From Reticulascus tulasneorum (taxonomy: Eukaryota > Ascomycota > Sordariomycetes > Glomerellales > Reticulascaceae), in the NCBI GenBank assembly GCA_001557505.1, contig LSAX01000007.1, positions 3,348,001-3,412,000 of the forward strand: a stretch of 64,000 nt of DNA, in the 5' to 3' direction. This document shows positions 45,801 through 57,367 of this stretch, one piece after another. The notes beneath the pieces are model-generated. The model was given only the letters and a program-made list of their open reading frames with translations, was not told the origin of the DNA and did no database searches. Position numbers and translations under genes: made by a program. Numbering within the stretch: the stretch's first letter is position 1; each line of letters begins with the position of its first letter.

Positions 45801-48319
45801 TGCATAAAATGGGGCGACATTGATATTGACTTTGACATCAAGATCGGTGGGTGGAGATGGCCTCCTTTCCCTCCAGGTATTTATGGGCCGGGCCCACCGC
45901 CATCCATCGAGCTCCCGCCAGGCATTGACCTGCACGGCACACTGCCTCCGTGGCCAAAGATTACGTACGTCGCGTTTTGCCCATCGTGACCAATAGCACC
46001 CCAAACTCCGCACCAAGTCGACAACTAACCCTTTGCGTTCTACAGCATTGGAATTGATCTGAAGCCAACCTTCGCCCCAAAACCAACCGACTGCGAGCCC
46101 CAGACGGCCTCCCTATGCAAGACTGTTACTAAATTTAGCACGACACTCTCTGCTGGAGTCACAAAGACTACAGCCACGCAAGTCAAATCGACGTGTGCCA
46201 CAATTACGGGCTGTAAGGTTGAGGACAGCGACGACTCGACAACGATCGCACCGACTTGTACGATAACCCCCAAACGAGAAATCGAGGCTAATAGCCATCT
46301 TGAGCGTAGAGCGGACGAATGGTTGTGTGGCGAGCAAAATGGGGATGATGCGATCGTATGGCCAAGAAACCCGAGTGACGCTTGGCAGGTCCGAATTCTC
46401 CAGCTTCTCACGGCTCGCGATGCGTGGCTTACTGCACATCAAATGACCGGAGGCTTCAGGCAGGTTCGAGCTCACGGAATGGGATACACCGCTTTCTACT
46501 ATGTTAAAAACATGGGGCCAGTTACCAAGAACTACTTCTCATCGGACCAAGTACTCGAGGTAAGCCAGGCTTGACGTCTGATTTCTGGGGCAGAGGCTTA
46601 CTGAGCGATCAGGTGAATAGGGCATACTATTACAAATTTGACACGTGGAGTCGACAACAGGGAAACTTTGATCCGCAATCGAGACGTCGGATGAACGGCA
46701 ATGATCTCAATACAACAGAAGAGGCATTAGCATCCCTCGATAAGCGAGAAGTATACGGGGAAACAAGTGTCAATAGTTGGCATTTATCGCAGGTTTCATC
46801 GCAGAGAGGTGTTGCTTGGGATCGCGATGATGGCTTGAAACACTTCCCTTCGCAGAGACGTGATGGCTATTACTTCGACGACAGCTTGGGCAAGGGCCAA
46901 ACGATATACATGGTTGACACCGATATCAACTTGGATCATGCAGTAAGCGCTTCCTTTCGAAGTATTAGAAGGCGAACCGTGCTTGTGTCTGATGGAAGGC
47001 CATGCTAACACTTCTGACGCTAGGAGCTGAAAGATAGACCGGAAGCCACAAACCGACGACTCGATAATCCTGCGGATGGAAACATGGCCCTTCAAGGTCT
47101 TGTGCCAGATTACCCAAAAGGAGACACCAAACATGGGACGTTGACAGCTATCTTTGCGGTCGGGAAGACTAAGGGGGTTGCCAGAAAGTCCAACCTTGTC
47201 TTCGTCCCTGTTGCCGACTACCACCACCCACAGTGGCCAGCTGAACGGGACTTTGAGGCGCTTGTAGCCATAGCCAACGATCTGATAGGCAAACCCAAGG
47301 GCACAGCCTCCATTTTCTGGGCATTTGGGCATACCCTGTTTTACAAGGACACATATTACCAATATTGGGGTAGGTCATCCTCCACTGGCGGCGTTTTTGA
47401 ACACCTCAATATCCCATTACCCTGCTTTGACTTGCGGTATAGAAGCTAACCTATGATAGCGAAGCTTATGGATGCAATGGTGACTAACTATGAAGTATCC
47501 TTCTCCATGGCATCAGGGAATTCGGCGGGTAACCCTAATAGACAAAACATGGACGAGTTTCCTGCGTTGTTTGGTAGCCTTGGCTGGGTTAAGGGCCTAA
47601 TCGTAGCCGGCGCCTCAGATCCCTTTGGTAATCGTGCCCCGTGGAGCCAAGGTGGTGACGGGTTAGATGTGTATGCCCCAGGAGAGAAGCTAGTCAACCC
47701 TGGAGGCGTGCCGGGAGGAGCTGAACTAGGAGGAACCTCCTATGGTATGGCCCCTCTCTACTATCCTCGGCGTGGTTGTTCTACAATTTGACTGACAACT
47801 TGTTCCATAGCCGCGCCGATAGTCGCTGGATTGGTTGCGTATCTGAGAGGACATCCCCTGTACAATGGGGGCACCGACGCCGTAGCAATTCGCAACGCCA
47901 TCAGAAGCCTCTCGCGGCCAATAGCATACAAGACTACTAACCCTAACGACCCTAAAGACGAAACTGCAGTCAGGTACCCTTACCCCGACGTCAATGTCAT
48001 CTGGAACGGCCAGTTTAAACCCGCGACGTGCAACACTGTAGCTGGACCTTCTAATCGGCTCTTTCGTCGCCAGGATTCCGATTCCTGCCCACTTCCTGGC
48101 AATGGCGGCAACGGTCCGGGACCGCAAGGACCGACCATCACGTTTAGGCCTGGACCCGCTGGTCCAACCTGCACCGCAAGCTGCGGTAAACTCTGCACCG
48201 GATTCTACTGCTCCCCGGCCCCAACAGGCACACCTCCAGACTTTCCACGGCCGACGACCACACGACCGGGTCCAACACCACCGGAGCCTACACCGCCAGA
48301 GCCGGAGCCAGAGCCGGAG

Positions 48320-48414
<95 letters not shown>

Positions 48415-48814
48415 ACCGGAGCCGGAGCCCCCATCAGGGGATCCTGATTGGCCAAATGGGCCCGAGTGCGTTGGCATCGAGCTCGATTTCGCAACAAGCT
48501 CACAGTCGTTTTCCTTCCGCGTTACGATCTGGAACAAGGACGGAAGCGACGGGGACTACGTCTGTCAAGGCGAGGACGCTGCGGAGGACCAGTGGGGTCC
48601 GTGTGCGGAGAATTGGGGCTTCAAGTTTAAGGCATCTCTACTAGAGGAAATTGTCACAGCAACCGTATCTCACGACAACAAAGAGAAGGAGTTCCGCATG
48701 CCCCAGCAGTCTGTGGTTGATTGCGGACACGGTAACACGGAATGCCGTATTTTTCAGTATTACGCTGTCACTGATAACGATGACTGCCGGAAGTGGTGGG
48801 CATTCCCGGGTTAG
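42845..48814 (+). CDS. GH18 killer-toxin-like chitinase fused to a subtilisin-like (S8) domain
   Basis: Eleven exons: 42845-42998, 43061-43238, 43289-43451, 43509-44737, 44792-45719, 45798-45964, 46046-46559, 46613-46942, 47024-47369, 47460-47744 and 47811-48814. All phases agree, giving 1,765 residues. The N terminus has a hydrophobic helix (signal or anchor). Cys-rich CBM18-type sequence follows to about 171 (CCSAMGWCG). GH18 runs from about 207 (RTIGYYQSW) to 560, with IAVGGF and FTGVDLDWE (Glu350 catalytic; Thr replaces the first Asp of DxxDxDxE). A Thr/Pro-rich region comes next. The subtilisin-like domain has Asp1213 in YMVDTD, His1258 in KHGTLTA, an oxyanion Asn1357 in MASGNSAG and Ser1430 in GGTSYAAP. 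The Ser motif exists only after splicing exon 10 to 11. A Glu-Pro repeat and a C-terminal domain follow. GH18 resembles the chitin-digesting subunit of yeast killer toxins. No toxin (gamma-type) domain is seen. No frame break separates the enzymes. Confidence 0.85.
48296..48430 (+). repeat. Hexanucleotide (CCRGAR) repeat coding for Pro-Glu
   Basis: About 22 near-perfect 6-bp units inside the last exon of the chitinase-protease gene, giving a long Glu-Pro stretch at about residues 1593-1639. Synonymous A/G variation marks blocks of units. All six frames are open across it, which produces spurious overlapping open frames. Likely a stiff extracellular spacer that varies in length between strains. 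Confidence 0.9.
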
Positions 48815-50103
48815 TATTGTCAGGGAAAATATGGATATAGATTGCTCGTTCACCTGCTAAGGGAACTAGAAGCTGCGTGCCAAATGGCCTAGCTGTCAAT
48901 TGATCACGGGCTACACGATCCCCTTCCAGTCAAGCGATTTGTAGAGGATCCCTATGCAACGTGAGGAGGCCGGATCCAAAAGGCTCTGCTGCGCACAAAC
49001 TTTATAGAGGATCAGACAAGAATGGACTATTTTGGGCAGCACTACTGGTTGTAACACGAAGAAAGAAATGCAAATACTCCGAGTGGACCAGAGGTGAAAA
49101 CTTCCATATTCAGCTCCTATCAAATGCCCTTCCCGGTCTCTGTTGATGTGGGATGTATCTACTGTTATGGTGGTTCAAGTTCGCGCATGGTAATTTGGCT
49201 TGGCCTTCTCTCACCTGATGACGAAACATGGCATCCAGCTGGCCGAGACAATTTATGCCAAATTATAGAAAGATAATGCGCATCTGGAAGACGATGGCAG
49301 TGTAAATCATGACTGGAAAGCTCGATATGCTCCTGATCCCAGCCCAAAAAACGGACTATCGTGGAACGGTCTTTTCAATATTTTCAGATATCCAGAAATA
49401 GGTCGGAAATGCATCTTGCCTGGCCGTCAAAAGAAAGTACCCACACATATTTGTTAGTAGGAAGAGGTTAATTTGAGAAAGCGTAGAGAACAGTAGCGAG
49501 CTGGACAAGCTAAGCTGGAGCCGAGCTTCGCGCATGGTCGGTCGATCGGAGGTGAATCGGTGCCTTTTGTAGAATAAGGCAGATGAGGATGAAGCAACGT
49601 CGACGACTGACAACGCTGCCAAGCACAAAGGTAGCCGTGAGCCGAAAAGTGGATAATGCTTTAATCACGCTACAAAGCCCAGGCCGCCAGTGAGAGCGCA
49701 CGAGCCACAACCCACACGTAATTTCAGTTCGCGATGTTTGTTCCTCACATCCAGTATTGCCAGCATTAGGCTTGAACACAATAATGCAGCGCTGAGAATA
49801 TAGGGGCAGACATCTAGATTCGGATGATGGGTGGACTCGGTCGTTTGTCGAGACAGCGTCTAGTGAGTCAGCTTTATCTTCAATCTGTTGTTTTTGCGTG
49901 AATACTAAGCGGCTCCATAGTCGCGTTCCATTCTGCCCAGGAAGGCAACCATCGGGTCATCTTACAGAGTCTTCGAGCCAAGAGAGATTGAGACTGAATC
50001 CGAAGCAGACCCACCGCACCGCAGTGGCCGCCAACGCAGACGAACCGATCATAATGACGGTGAGAATTCGTCGTCGGCATGGAGTTCTGCCTTCTCAAAG
50101 CTA
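48815..50103. other. Intergenic, no gene supported
   Basis: Short frames on both strands, none with a motif. The last 183 bp (49921-50103) is continuous in frame with the P-loop ATPase gene and encodes a charged segment, so part of it is probably that gene's 5' coding sequence. Confidence 0.4.
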
Positions 50104-51552
50104 GTGGAAGGCAGTGCAACTGCATTCGGTTCCCTACTCATGCTCGGCCTAGCTGGCTACTCGTACCATGCCTACTATAAGGCCCACGTATTGCGCAAGA
50201 TGGAGAACGCGTTCGATGCCGGATTCTCGACCGTCGAACTGGCGGCGCTGAGTCGCCACGTGGACCCCAACAGTCCACATTCAGGGTTGGTGACTGGTGA
50301 TTTTGGAGGAAACGACTGGGTTCCCAGGGAGGAACAGGCTATCATTGATGGTATTGTTAATGGGACAATGCAAGGCCAGTATTATCTGATCACTGGAGAG
50401 AAAGGCACTGGCAAGACGTCCATGCTCCTCAAAGCCATGCGCAAGATCGGCGGTGAGGGAGTGGCCATGATGGAAGCGCACGGCGATCCGGAGATCTTCA
50501 GAATCCGTCTAGGAAAGGCGCTGGATTTCGAGTTCCATGAGGACTATATCGGGAGTCTGTTCAGTTTCAAAGGGCCGCGCGACACCACGGCATTGTTGGA
50601 TATCGAACGCGCCTTCAACAAAATGGAGAAAATCGCCATCAAGAGGAAAGAGCGCGTAGGTAAACCACTCGTGCTAATCATTACGGGTGCACACCTAGTA
50701 CCCGATGATGCGGATGGACAGGATCTCCTGGAGCTACTGCAGCAGCGAGCAGAGCTATGGGCCGCGAGCAAGCTGGTCACTGTCGTCTTCAATAGCGATG
50801 ACTTTTGGATCGTGGAGCGTCTCATGTGGCAGGCCACTCGTCTACGTATCATACCGGTGCACGATATTTCAAAAGATGACAGTATTCGGTCACTCAAGTT
50901 CTTCCGCGCGAAGGCTTTCAGAGAAGAAGTACCTGCTGCCACCTTGGAGCAAGTATTTGAGAAGATTGGTGGACGGTTGAGGTTCCTGAGCCGCGTAGCA
51001 CAGTCGGCCGATATGCTTGAGACCTGCAACGCTATTATCGAGCGAGAAAAGCGCTGGCTGCTAAGTCAATGCTGGATTTTGGGCAAGGACATGGATCCAG
51101 GAGCCGAAGAGCAGCAAGACATTTGTTCGGCAGCTATGCTCCTAGCCAAGACCTTCGTCGACAAGGAGACGGAGATGAAGAAAGCGGGGACATGGAAAGG
51201 CAAACTGCCGCAGATGCCACTGCACGAGGCAAGACAGCTTATGACGAATGGCGAATGGATCAAAAGCCACGATCACAATAACATATTCACTATTGACTCG
51301 AACGGGATGGTGCAAGCCGACTCCGTCGCAATGCAGAACGCCATGAGAGAGGTTTGCAGCCGTGATGGCTTCGAAAAGCACCTTCAGGACACTCTTGATC
51401 GTCTTGACGAGATTGAAAGCCTCCACAGGACTAGAGAGATAGTCCTGAAAGATCTCGGGAAAGACGGAGAGTATCGAGCTATGGTTGGGAAAAGCGACGG
51501 GAACGATGTGGTGGTTTCATTGAAAGTTGTTCCATCCAAGGCTGAGGCATAA
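50104..51552 (+). CDS. Membrane-anchored AAA/P-loop ATPase-domain protein
   Basis: A 482-codon frame with an N-terminal hydrophobic helix (FGSLLMLGLAGYSYHAYY), then a P-loop ATPase region with Walker A GEKGTGKTS (about 98-106 of this frame). The Walker B-like strand is PLVLIITGAHLVPDD, which lacks the usual Asp-Glu pair, so hydrolysis may be altered. Further helical segments resemble Orc1/STAND-type AAA modules. The family is known to me only as conserved mould proteins, with mitochondrial or other membrane location likely. The start is unresolved: 50104 is a GTG, the frame is open upstream to 49921 with no ATG, so a first exon with the true start probably lies upstream and splices in (a CTTACAG acceptor ends at 49967). 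It is followed on the same strand after 289 bp by another membrane-anchored protein. Confidence 0.7.
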   Translation: MEGSATAFGSLLMLGLAGYSYHAYYKAHVLRKMENAFDAGFSTVELAALSRHVDPNSPHSGLVTGDFGGNDWVPREEQAIIDGIVNGTMQGQYYLITGEKGTGKTSMLLKAMRKIGGEGVAMMEAHGDPEIFRIRLGKALDFEFHEDYIGSLFSFKGPRDTTALLDIERAFNKMEKIAIKRKERVGKPLVLIITGAHLVPDDADGQDLLELLQQRAELWAASKLVTVVFNSDDFWIVERLMWQATRLRIIPVHDISKDDSIRSLKFFRAKAFREEVPAATLEQVFEKIGGRLRFLSRVAQSADMLETCNAIIEREKRWLLSQCWILGKDMDPGAEEQQDICSAAMLLAKTFVDKETEMKKAGTWKGKLPQMPLHEARQLMTNGEWIKSHDHNNIFTIDSNGMVQADSVAMQNAMREVCSRDGFEKHLQDTLDRLDEIESLHRTREIVLKDLGKDGEYRAMVGKSDGNDVVVSLKVVPSKAEA

Positions 51553-51841
51553 GAGGGATTCAGCCCGGCTGATTGATATTGTTCTCAGCAAACTCATATA
51601 AGCTGCATTATAGATTTAAAAGAGTTTTCGGTCGTTTAGTAGAAGAATGAGGTTCAAATGATGCCTCGGAAACACACTTCTCGGCATTTCGCTACCTGAC
51701 CTCAATGTGGGACGTCACGTGTCTATGGCGTCTTCTTTGCCGGATCCAATTGTCCAAGTGCGTTGGTCTGTTTCAATTAATTTTCACTCATGACACTCCC
51801 GTGGCTACTTCAAATTTGATCCAGAGGAGACCGCTCTAGCT

Positions 51842-52593
51842 ATGGGGATCATCCGGAAGACATTGTTGGCAGGGCTATGGGGTATCAGCGGCAGCGCGGC
51901 CACTGCAGCCGCGGCTATGGCGTACCTCACATCAAATACGACAATGGTGGACCTCGCCAAAGACGATCCTTTGCTCGGTACCAAGTCATACACGAAATTC
52001 AACCCGAAAGGCAATCCCGCCCTCAAGGATAGCTGTACCAAACGTGTTCCCTTAAGTCGAATTCGGCCGGAACTGCGCGATAATGAGGAGGCCCTAACGC
52101 TTGAGTTCTGTCGCGGCGTATGGAGTCGATGGGGTGTGACACTGCTCACCCAATCGTACTGAAATGCAATGTTCTAACATGATCACCAGGATATTATCCA
52201 CAGAGCATGTTTCATAAGCGTTATGATGCGCCGCCAGGTAGCGAGAACTACACGTGGAGTCTGTCAGACCTTGCGGTGTCGGAGTACGAGACTGGCTTGA
52301 AGTTCTCGAACCACTTCGAGGTGGTCGAGAACAAAGGGCGCGAGATCGTTTTCCGCGCCGGAGGATCACCAATGGAGCAGGGATTGAGGAGTTCGGATGG
52401 GCTGATCTACCTCAGCGCCCGGATAGACCGAGAGAAGCAGGAAGCGATCCTAAGCTTCAGGTCGACTTTGTTCGACAGCCTTGGTACTTTCCTCGACGGC
52501 GGAGCGTCGCAAATGCCACCGTTGATCGCCTTTCTTCATAATATTTACGTGAGAGCGCTGGTGCAGAGTGCGGCTGGTAATATCAAAGCATAG
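51842..52593 (+). CDS. Conserved hypothetical protein with N-terminal hydrophobic segment
   Basis: Two exons, 51842-52133 and 52190-52593. The 56 bp intron has donor GTGTGA and acceptor CCAG in phase 1, giving 231 residues. The N terminus is hydrophobic and Ala-rich (SGSAATAAAAMAYL) and could anchor the protein. The body has KGNPALKDSCTKRVPLSRI, a WSRWGYYPQSMFHKRY segment spanning the splice, and a beta-rich second half with SSDGLIYLSARI. It resembles a family of uncharacterised fungal proteins of similar length, and I cannot assign a function. Adjacent same-strand placement after the P-loop ATPase gene may or may not be meaningful. Confidence 0.7.
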
Positions 52594-53093
52594 TCATCGT
52601 TGTATTCCTAGCCTCTTCCATGAAAGTTTTAGAACCCCTGGGCCACCAGTCTCCTATCTGCTCTTGGCTCCCTCTTCATGACTGCTGAACTGCCTTGGCT
52701 TGCAATCGGATACTAGGTGGGTGCGGGTCCCGTCGTCCCCGCACATTGGCCCGTACGCGTCTTTAACTACATAGTTAGGGGGGGGGAGCAAAAAATTATT
52801 TTACAAGCTAATTAGAACATGTATTTGAGGCGACCCCTGTTCCCTAGCAATAAGCTTCCAATGTTCAATCTCGATGGCAGCAAGGAGGGGTGGCTCGAGC
52901 GGCGACGTAATATGACAGCTTCAGTTGAGTCGATAAGCCAATGAATGTAACCTCCCCCAGCGGGCTGAGAGACGCCCACCTAGGTACTTCTCTGTCGTGG
53001 CCATTTCCCCTCCAATTGCTTCTTTTTCTTGTCTTCTCTTCTCTTCATTTCATCTCCGTCCTTTTACAGTTTGACGAAGCTTCATAAACAGGT
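52594..53093. other. Intergenic and pyrimidine-rich leader
   Basis: No gene. A G homopolymer of about ten lies near 52777-52787. The 75 bp before the CorA-like start (about 52986-53060) is strongly C/T-rich, as is common in fungal promoters and 5' leaders. Confidence 0.5.
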
Positions 53094-56000
53094 ATGGAGT
53101 CGCGTGATGATGAATCCTCTGAGACCCGGCGTATTCCACCAGCCTGGTCCTCGGCGGTCCAGCCTTTACCTCCACCATCATCAACATATGCAACTGGGGC
53201 TGAGAACAGAGAATCACCATCACCACAATCACCACTGCCTGTCCCGGAGCACCAAATAGTACGCGCCACGCTACCACCTCCTCCACCAACACAACAGGTA
53301 GTCACACATTCTTCGCATCTTATTTTCAAGGCTGAAACCTCCAAATAGATTGCCTTCCAACATGCTATGGATTACTTTTCGGGCACACTACCACAGGACG
53401 GCTTTGCGCCGCCGCCACCACCGCCACCACCACCGCCAGTAGGACCAATGGAAGAGAGCTGGCCGGACAATAAAAGCCGCCAGCAGTCGGTGCATGGGCA
53501 GAAGCCCACGAGGACGCGCAGAGACAATTATTCAAGGTATTAGCGTAGAACTCCGCCTAGGTCAATAGCTGACCAAGAGCGCTACTCGAGTAGCGATTCT
53601 GGTGATAGCGACGAAGACCTACCAGTGCGGAGAAAACAGGGCAATGAATACAGCTTTCGTCCGTATCGCCGGCAGAATCCACCTTCTATCGATGAAGACT
53701 CAGAACACCAGACGTTGTACGCTTTTACTCCTTCGCGTCTAGGGTCTCGGAGTGCTTCCATGTTTGGTCCTCAGTCAGCAGACACAAACGCAGCCGAAGA
53801 AAACCTTGGCCAATCCGGATTTACAAAGGAAGATAGTTCATGGAAACCGGAAAACCTAGTTAACGTCTACGACTCACGATATACAGGCGATTCCTGCCTC
53901 TCTGGCGGCCATTTGGTCACCTTAACCCATAGCCAGAAGACTCTTATCAAGTATGAGCCACTCTTCAGGTGGATGTATGTTTGCCTACAGACGAATCACT
54001 GTAACCATCAACACTTGCTCATATAGTCACTAGACACATCACGCAGAGATCTATGAGCTTCGATAAATTCACGGTGAGGGATGACCAGACAACTCGGGCT
54101 GCATGTGCTGAAAACTAAAGCTTTTCAGGGTGAAGTAAAACAAATTGGAAATCTCACGGGCTCGGAAAGGAAAGGAATTGCCGATCTCCTCGCTCGGGTG
54201 AAGAAAAACCATGTCAAGTCGATACAGACGCCTACGGACAATTACGTCCAATATATGGAGCCTGGCTATCTTCAGCGGCCACTTCCGCCGGATGGCACCG
54301 CCAAGGATGCCTCTCTCACACCACGAAGCGTCCACTGGTTATGTCTTCCATACTTTTCTCTTGAGAAATATTCTGGTCTGCTTTCTGCTGATAGTCCTAC
54401 CTCATTTCCCATCCAGACTCTTCTTCAAGCTCAACTATCTCGGGCTACCCGGGAGCGGGATATGGAGCAAGCTGCCTGCGAGAACAAGACGATTCCGTAT
54501 GGCGTATGCTTTCACATCGCGCAGCTTTGGTGCCTTGTCCTCAATAATTGTTAGCTGGCTCATGTAATGCTCCTACTGGTCTGAACATGAATGCTAATGG
54601 ACTTTCCAGCTCTGCTTGTCACTTGCGGTCGGATGCCCGAGTCAACTTTATGTGCAGACAGCATCGCGATGGTTGCACATAAACCTGATCAGGTCCCAAG
54701 TTTAATAAAAACGCCGAGAGTGCTTGTCTCTTACTGCGGCTCTGTTTTATGGGCCATACAAGCAAAAGAGTGTCAGACTTGGCTGGTGAGTAACAAATCC
54801 AGACTCGTATTCTGAGCATCGGGTCTTACTTTCCCTTCTAGGCGTTCGTCTCCCATTTCAGCGACTTTTGGCCGAGTCCATTACAGTTCCTTCATCATAT
54901 GCGACCGGTGACCGTGGATGACTGGCCCAGAATGTGCAATCTGATTCGTTACTCAAGGACGAACATTGTTTTAGAACTACGAATTGCGTGCGTTCAATGT
55001 GTATATGCTTCGCAAAATTTTATTTTTCTGACGGGATCCACAGGAGTCCAATACCGCCTCCTCCAAATGGCCGGCTGCAACCACTGAAGGAGGTGGAATT
55101 CCCGGAATCCGACCCAAAGGAAAACCAGCCCACAGGTGAGGATGCTGGCCAGTCATCAAGAAAGTCCAAGGTTGTAGCGAATGATCGGCCTCCAGTAACA
55201 TCTCAGGTCCCAACCTTTCCTCCAGAACTTCACATATTCGAATGCCTCGAAGGCATTCGTCAACCGGGTGAAGGCGCCATCGATGAGACCGCTCTCAACG
55301 ATGCGCTCGAAGAAACCGAGCAATTCCTCAAGAATTCAACTTCCTTCCGCGATCGAACTGACTATTGGAATTGTCCCAAAGGACGTCGCGTGACAAGCTA
55401 TCTGGACCTTAAAGATAAGGGTCGTGAGTTAAGCAAGTCAAGAGCAACAGCTTTGGCGTCAGAGCACAAAGATCACGAAATTCACATCGACATCTTCAAC
55501 GCCGCGGATTTGATCCTTCGTTTCTTCCTTCCACCAAAGCTGTACGTACCAACAGTCGCGAAATATTGGGGTGCTGTGGCACGCATTGTTAGGGTAGGTT
55601 GAGATTTCTCGTTGTCCGGGGCGGATCTAGTTACCAATAACTGACAAGCGGGCTTCTTATCAGGGACCAGAGGCTTCATCGGTGGACTCCCGCTACGCTG
55701 CGAAAAATCTACACTCAATTCTGATTAAGCTGCGGAACCTTTTGAAAGTGATTCTTCCTTTCCGAGAAACTCTGTCCCAGGTTCGGGGAGTTGACAAGTC
55801 GGCAATCAACGTCCCTGTCCAATTTGAGCAGGCTTGGCTTCACCTCGTGTTAGCTATGGTTTGCTTCTCGACGGATATTTGGCGGAGCGAAGGGCTTTTG
55901 AGCGATGTGATTACCCTACTTAAAGAGGGCATGGAGATTCTCGTTCGCGATCTAGCAAAGAAACCACTGTTGAATCAGTCTATTGTCTTGCCTCTTGAAT

Positions 56001-57367
56001 TGGTCTCGCTCATGAGTCTGAGGCTTCTCAAAGATGTCACCCCAGGTGTCCTTGATATCACTAGGACGTATTCCTCGGCCTTGGGGTCCATTGTGAGTGC
56101 TGACCCGCACTAGGTTGCCTAGTTTCATTGCAGAAATTTGTTTCAATTACTGATATGCCCCAGGAGAATGACATTGCATCTAAGCGATCCAACCGGTCGC
56201 TTCAGGATCGTATTGCAAGACTGAAGCAAGAGATTTCCATTGTCAACCGAACAATCAAGTCACAGAGTCTCATTTTCGACAGGATGTTTTCAAATCTTCA
56301 GGAATTGAGACGAGGAGTCGTGAGGACAGCGCCGGCAATCGGTCATACCAGTCACAATGCCTCGGTCTTCTCTTCTGCGGGGATGCCTACAACTCACAAT
56401 GCGTCAATCCTTCCAAATCCCTTCGCTCCATCGTCCTACTCCGGTCTGGCTCCTGCAGCCTCATACAGTGGGCTGGGGTACGAAAATCCGACTTACCAAA
56501 GATACGGTGGTTACCAAGGCAGTTCCACAGCGCCGTACAGAAACCCTGGGCCTAGCGGGTACAATGTGGACCCAGGCGCAGGCCGTGAACCATATACGGT
56601 GATTCCTCTCACAGGTCGTGAGGCATCGTACTGTGCACCGGTTTCCAACATTGGAACGTATGGAAGCACCAATCCCCGTAATCCAAAGCCCCGCTCAATG
56701 GCCGCGGATGTCGAGGAGCGGCAGTTCGCCAACTATCTCTTAGATCAAGGAGAAGAATTCAAACTTCAGTCGACAGATCCTGGTGGATTCCGCGACTTGT
56801 TTCTCCAAGAATGTCTGTCGCAGTTATCTAAGCGAGGAAGAGAGTTTTCCGAGTTCCGACTTTATGCACTCCAACTCGAAGAAGCGGTAAGAAGACGCAG
56901 TATTCAGCCGTCGCAGGTATACTAACCGGTGATAATTATAGAATCGTAACCATGTCGAGAACACCAAAGACCGCCAAGAACGAGCCATCTACGCCTTTAC
57001 GGTCGTTACTGTCATCTTCCTTCCGCTAAGTGCAGTGGCCAGCATTTTCGGCATGAATACGAAGGATGTTCGCGACATGGAATTCGATCAGTGGGCATAC
57101 TGGGCTACAGCCGTCCCTGTTACCGTTGTCGTCATTCTACTGGGGCTTTGGTGGACAGGTGAGTTTGAGAACATGTTTTCCTGGCTGGTATCTCGTGCCA
57201 CGCGTAGGGAAGGCTACCATGCCATACCGGAGGAACCCCTCTTGCCGCCAGTATATCCGTATCCCCCACCAGGGTATTTTGCTTCGATTGCTCCGCCGCC
57301 ACCACTGCCGCCGCCACCGATGGGGTATCCGTACATGTATGCCCCTCCACCGGCCCCTCAGATGTAA
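53094..57367 (+). CDS. CorA-like magnesium transporter-domain protein
   Basis: Eleven exons: 53094-53297, 53349-53536, 53594-53974, 54034-54073, 54129-54549, 54610-54785, 54842-54987, 55044-55593, 55664-56092, 56164-56886 and 56942-57367. Phases agree, giving about 1,227 residues. The C-terminal end has the CorA signature: a helix AIYAFTVVTVIFLPLS leading to SIFGMN, then a second helix (WAYWATAVPVTVVVILLGLWW). Most of the protein is a large cytosolic domain with an upstream FRWIHITQRSM segment and coiled-coil-like helices. Both ends are proline-rich (a run of Pro near residue 85 and PPPLPPPPMGYPYMY at the tail). Fungal CorA-like proteins of this size are common, but ion transport is unproven for most. 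The exon 10 start is chosen at 56164 because TACTGAT is a good branch site. The acceptor at 56133 would add 10 residues. Confidence 0.82.

Noticed and set aside
48296..48430. Possible CRISPR-like array
   Set aside because: The units are 6 bp with no spacers and lie within a coding exon of a eukaryotic gene.
48102..48644. Overlapping frames on both strands around the Glu-Pro repeat
   Set aside because: They arise because a 6-bp repeat without stop codons is open in every frame. Only the frame continuing the chitinase-protease gene is coding.
53541..53543. In-frame TAG in the CorA-like gene suggesting a pseudogene
   Set aside because: It lies within a good 57 bp intron (53537-53593) with a GTATTA donor, a GCTGACC branch and a GTAG acceptor, and the phase is kept. 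The reading frame is intact after splicing.
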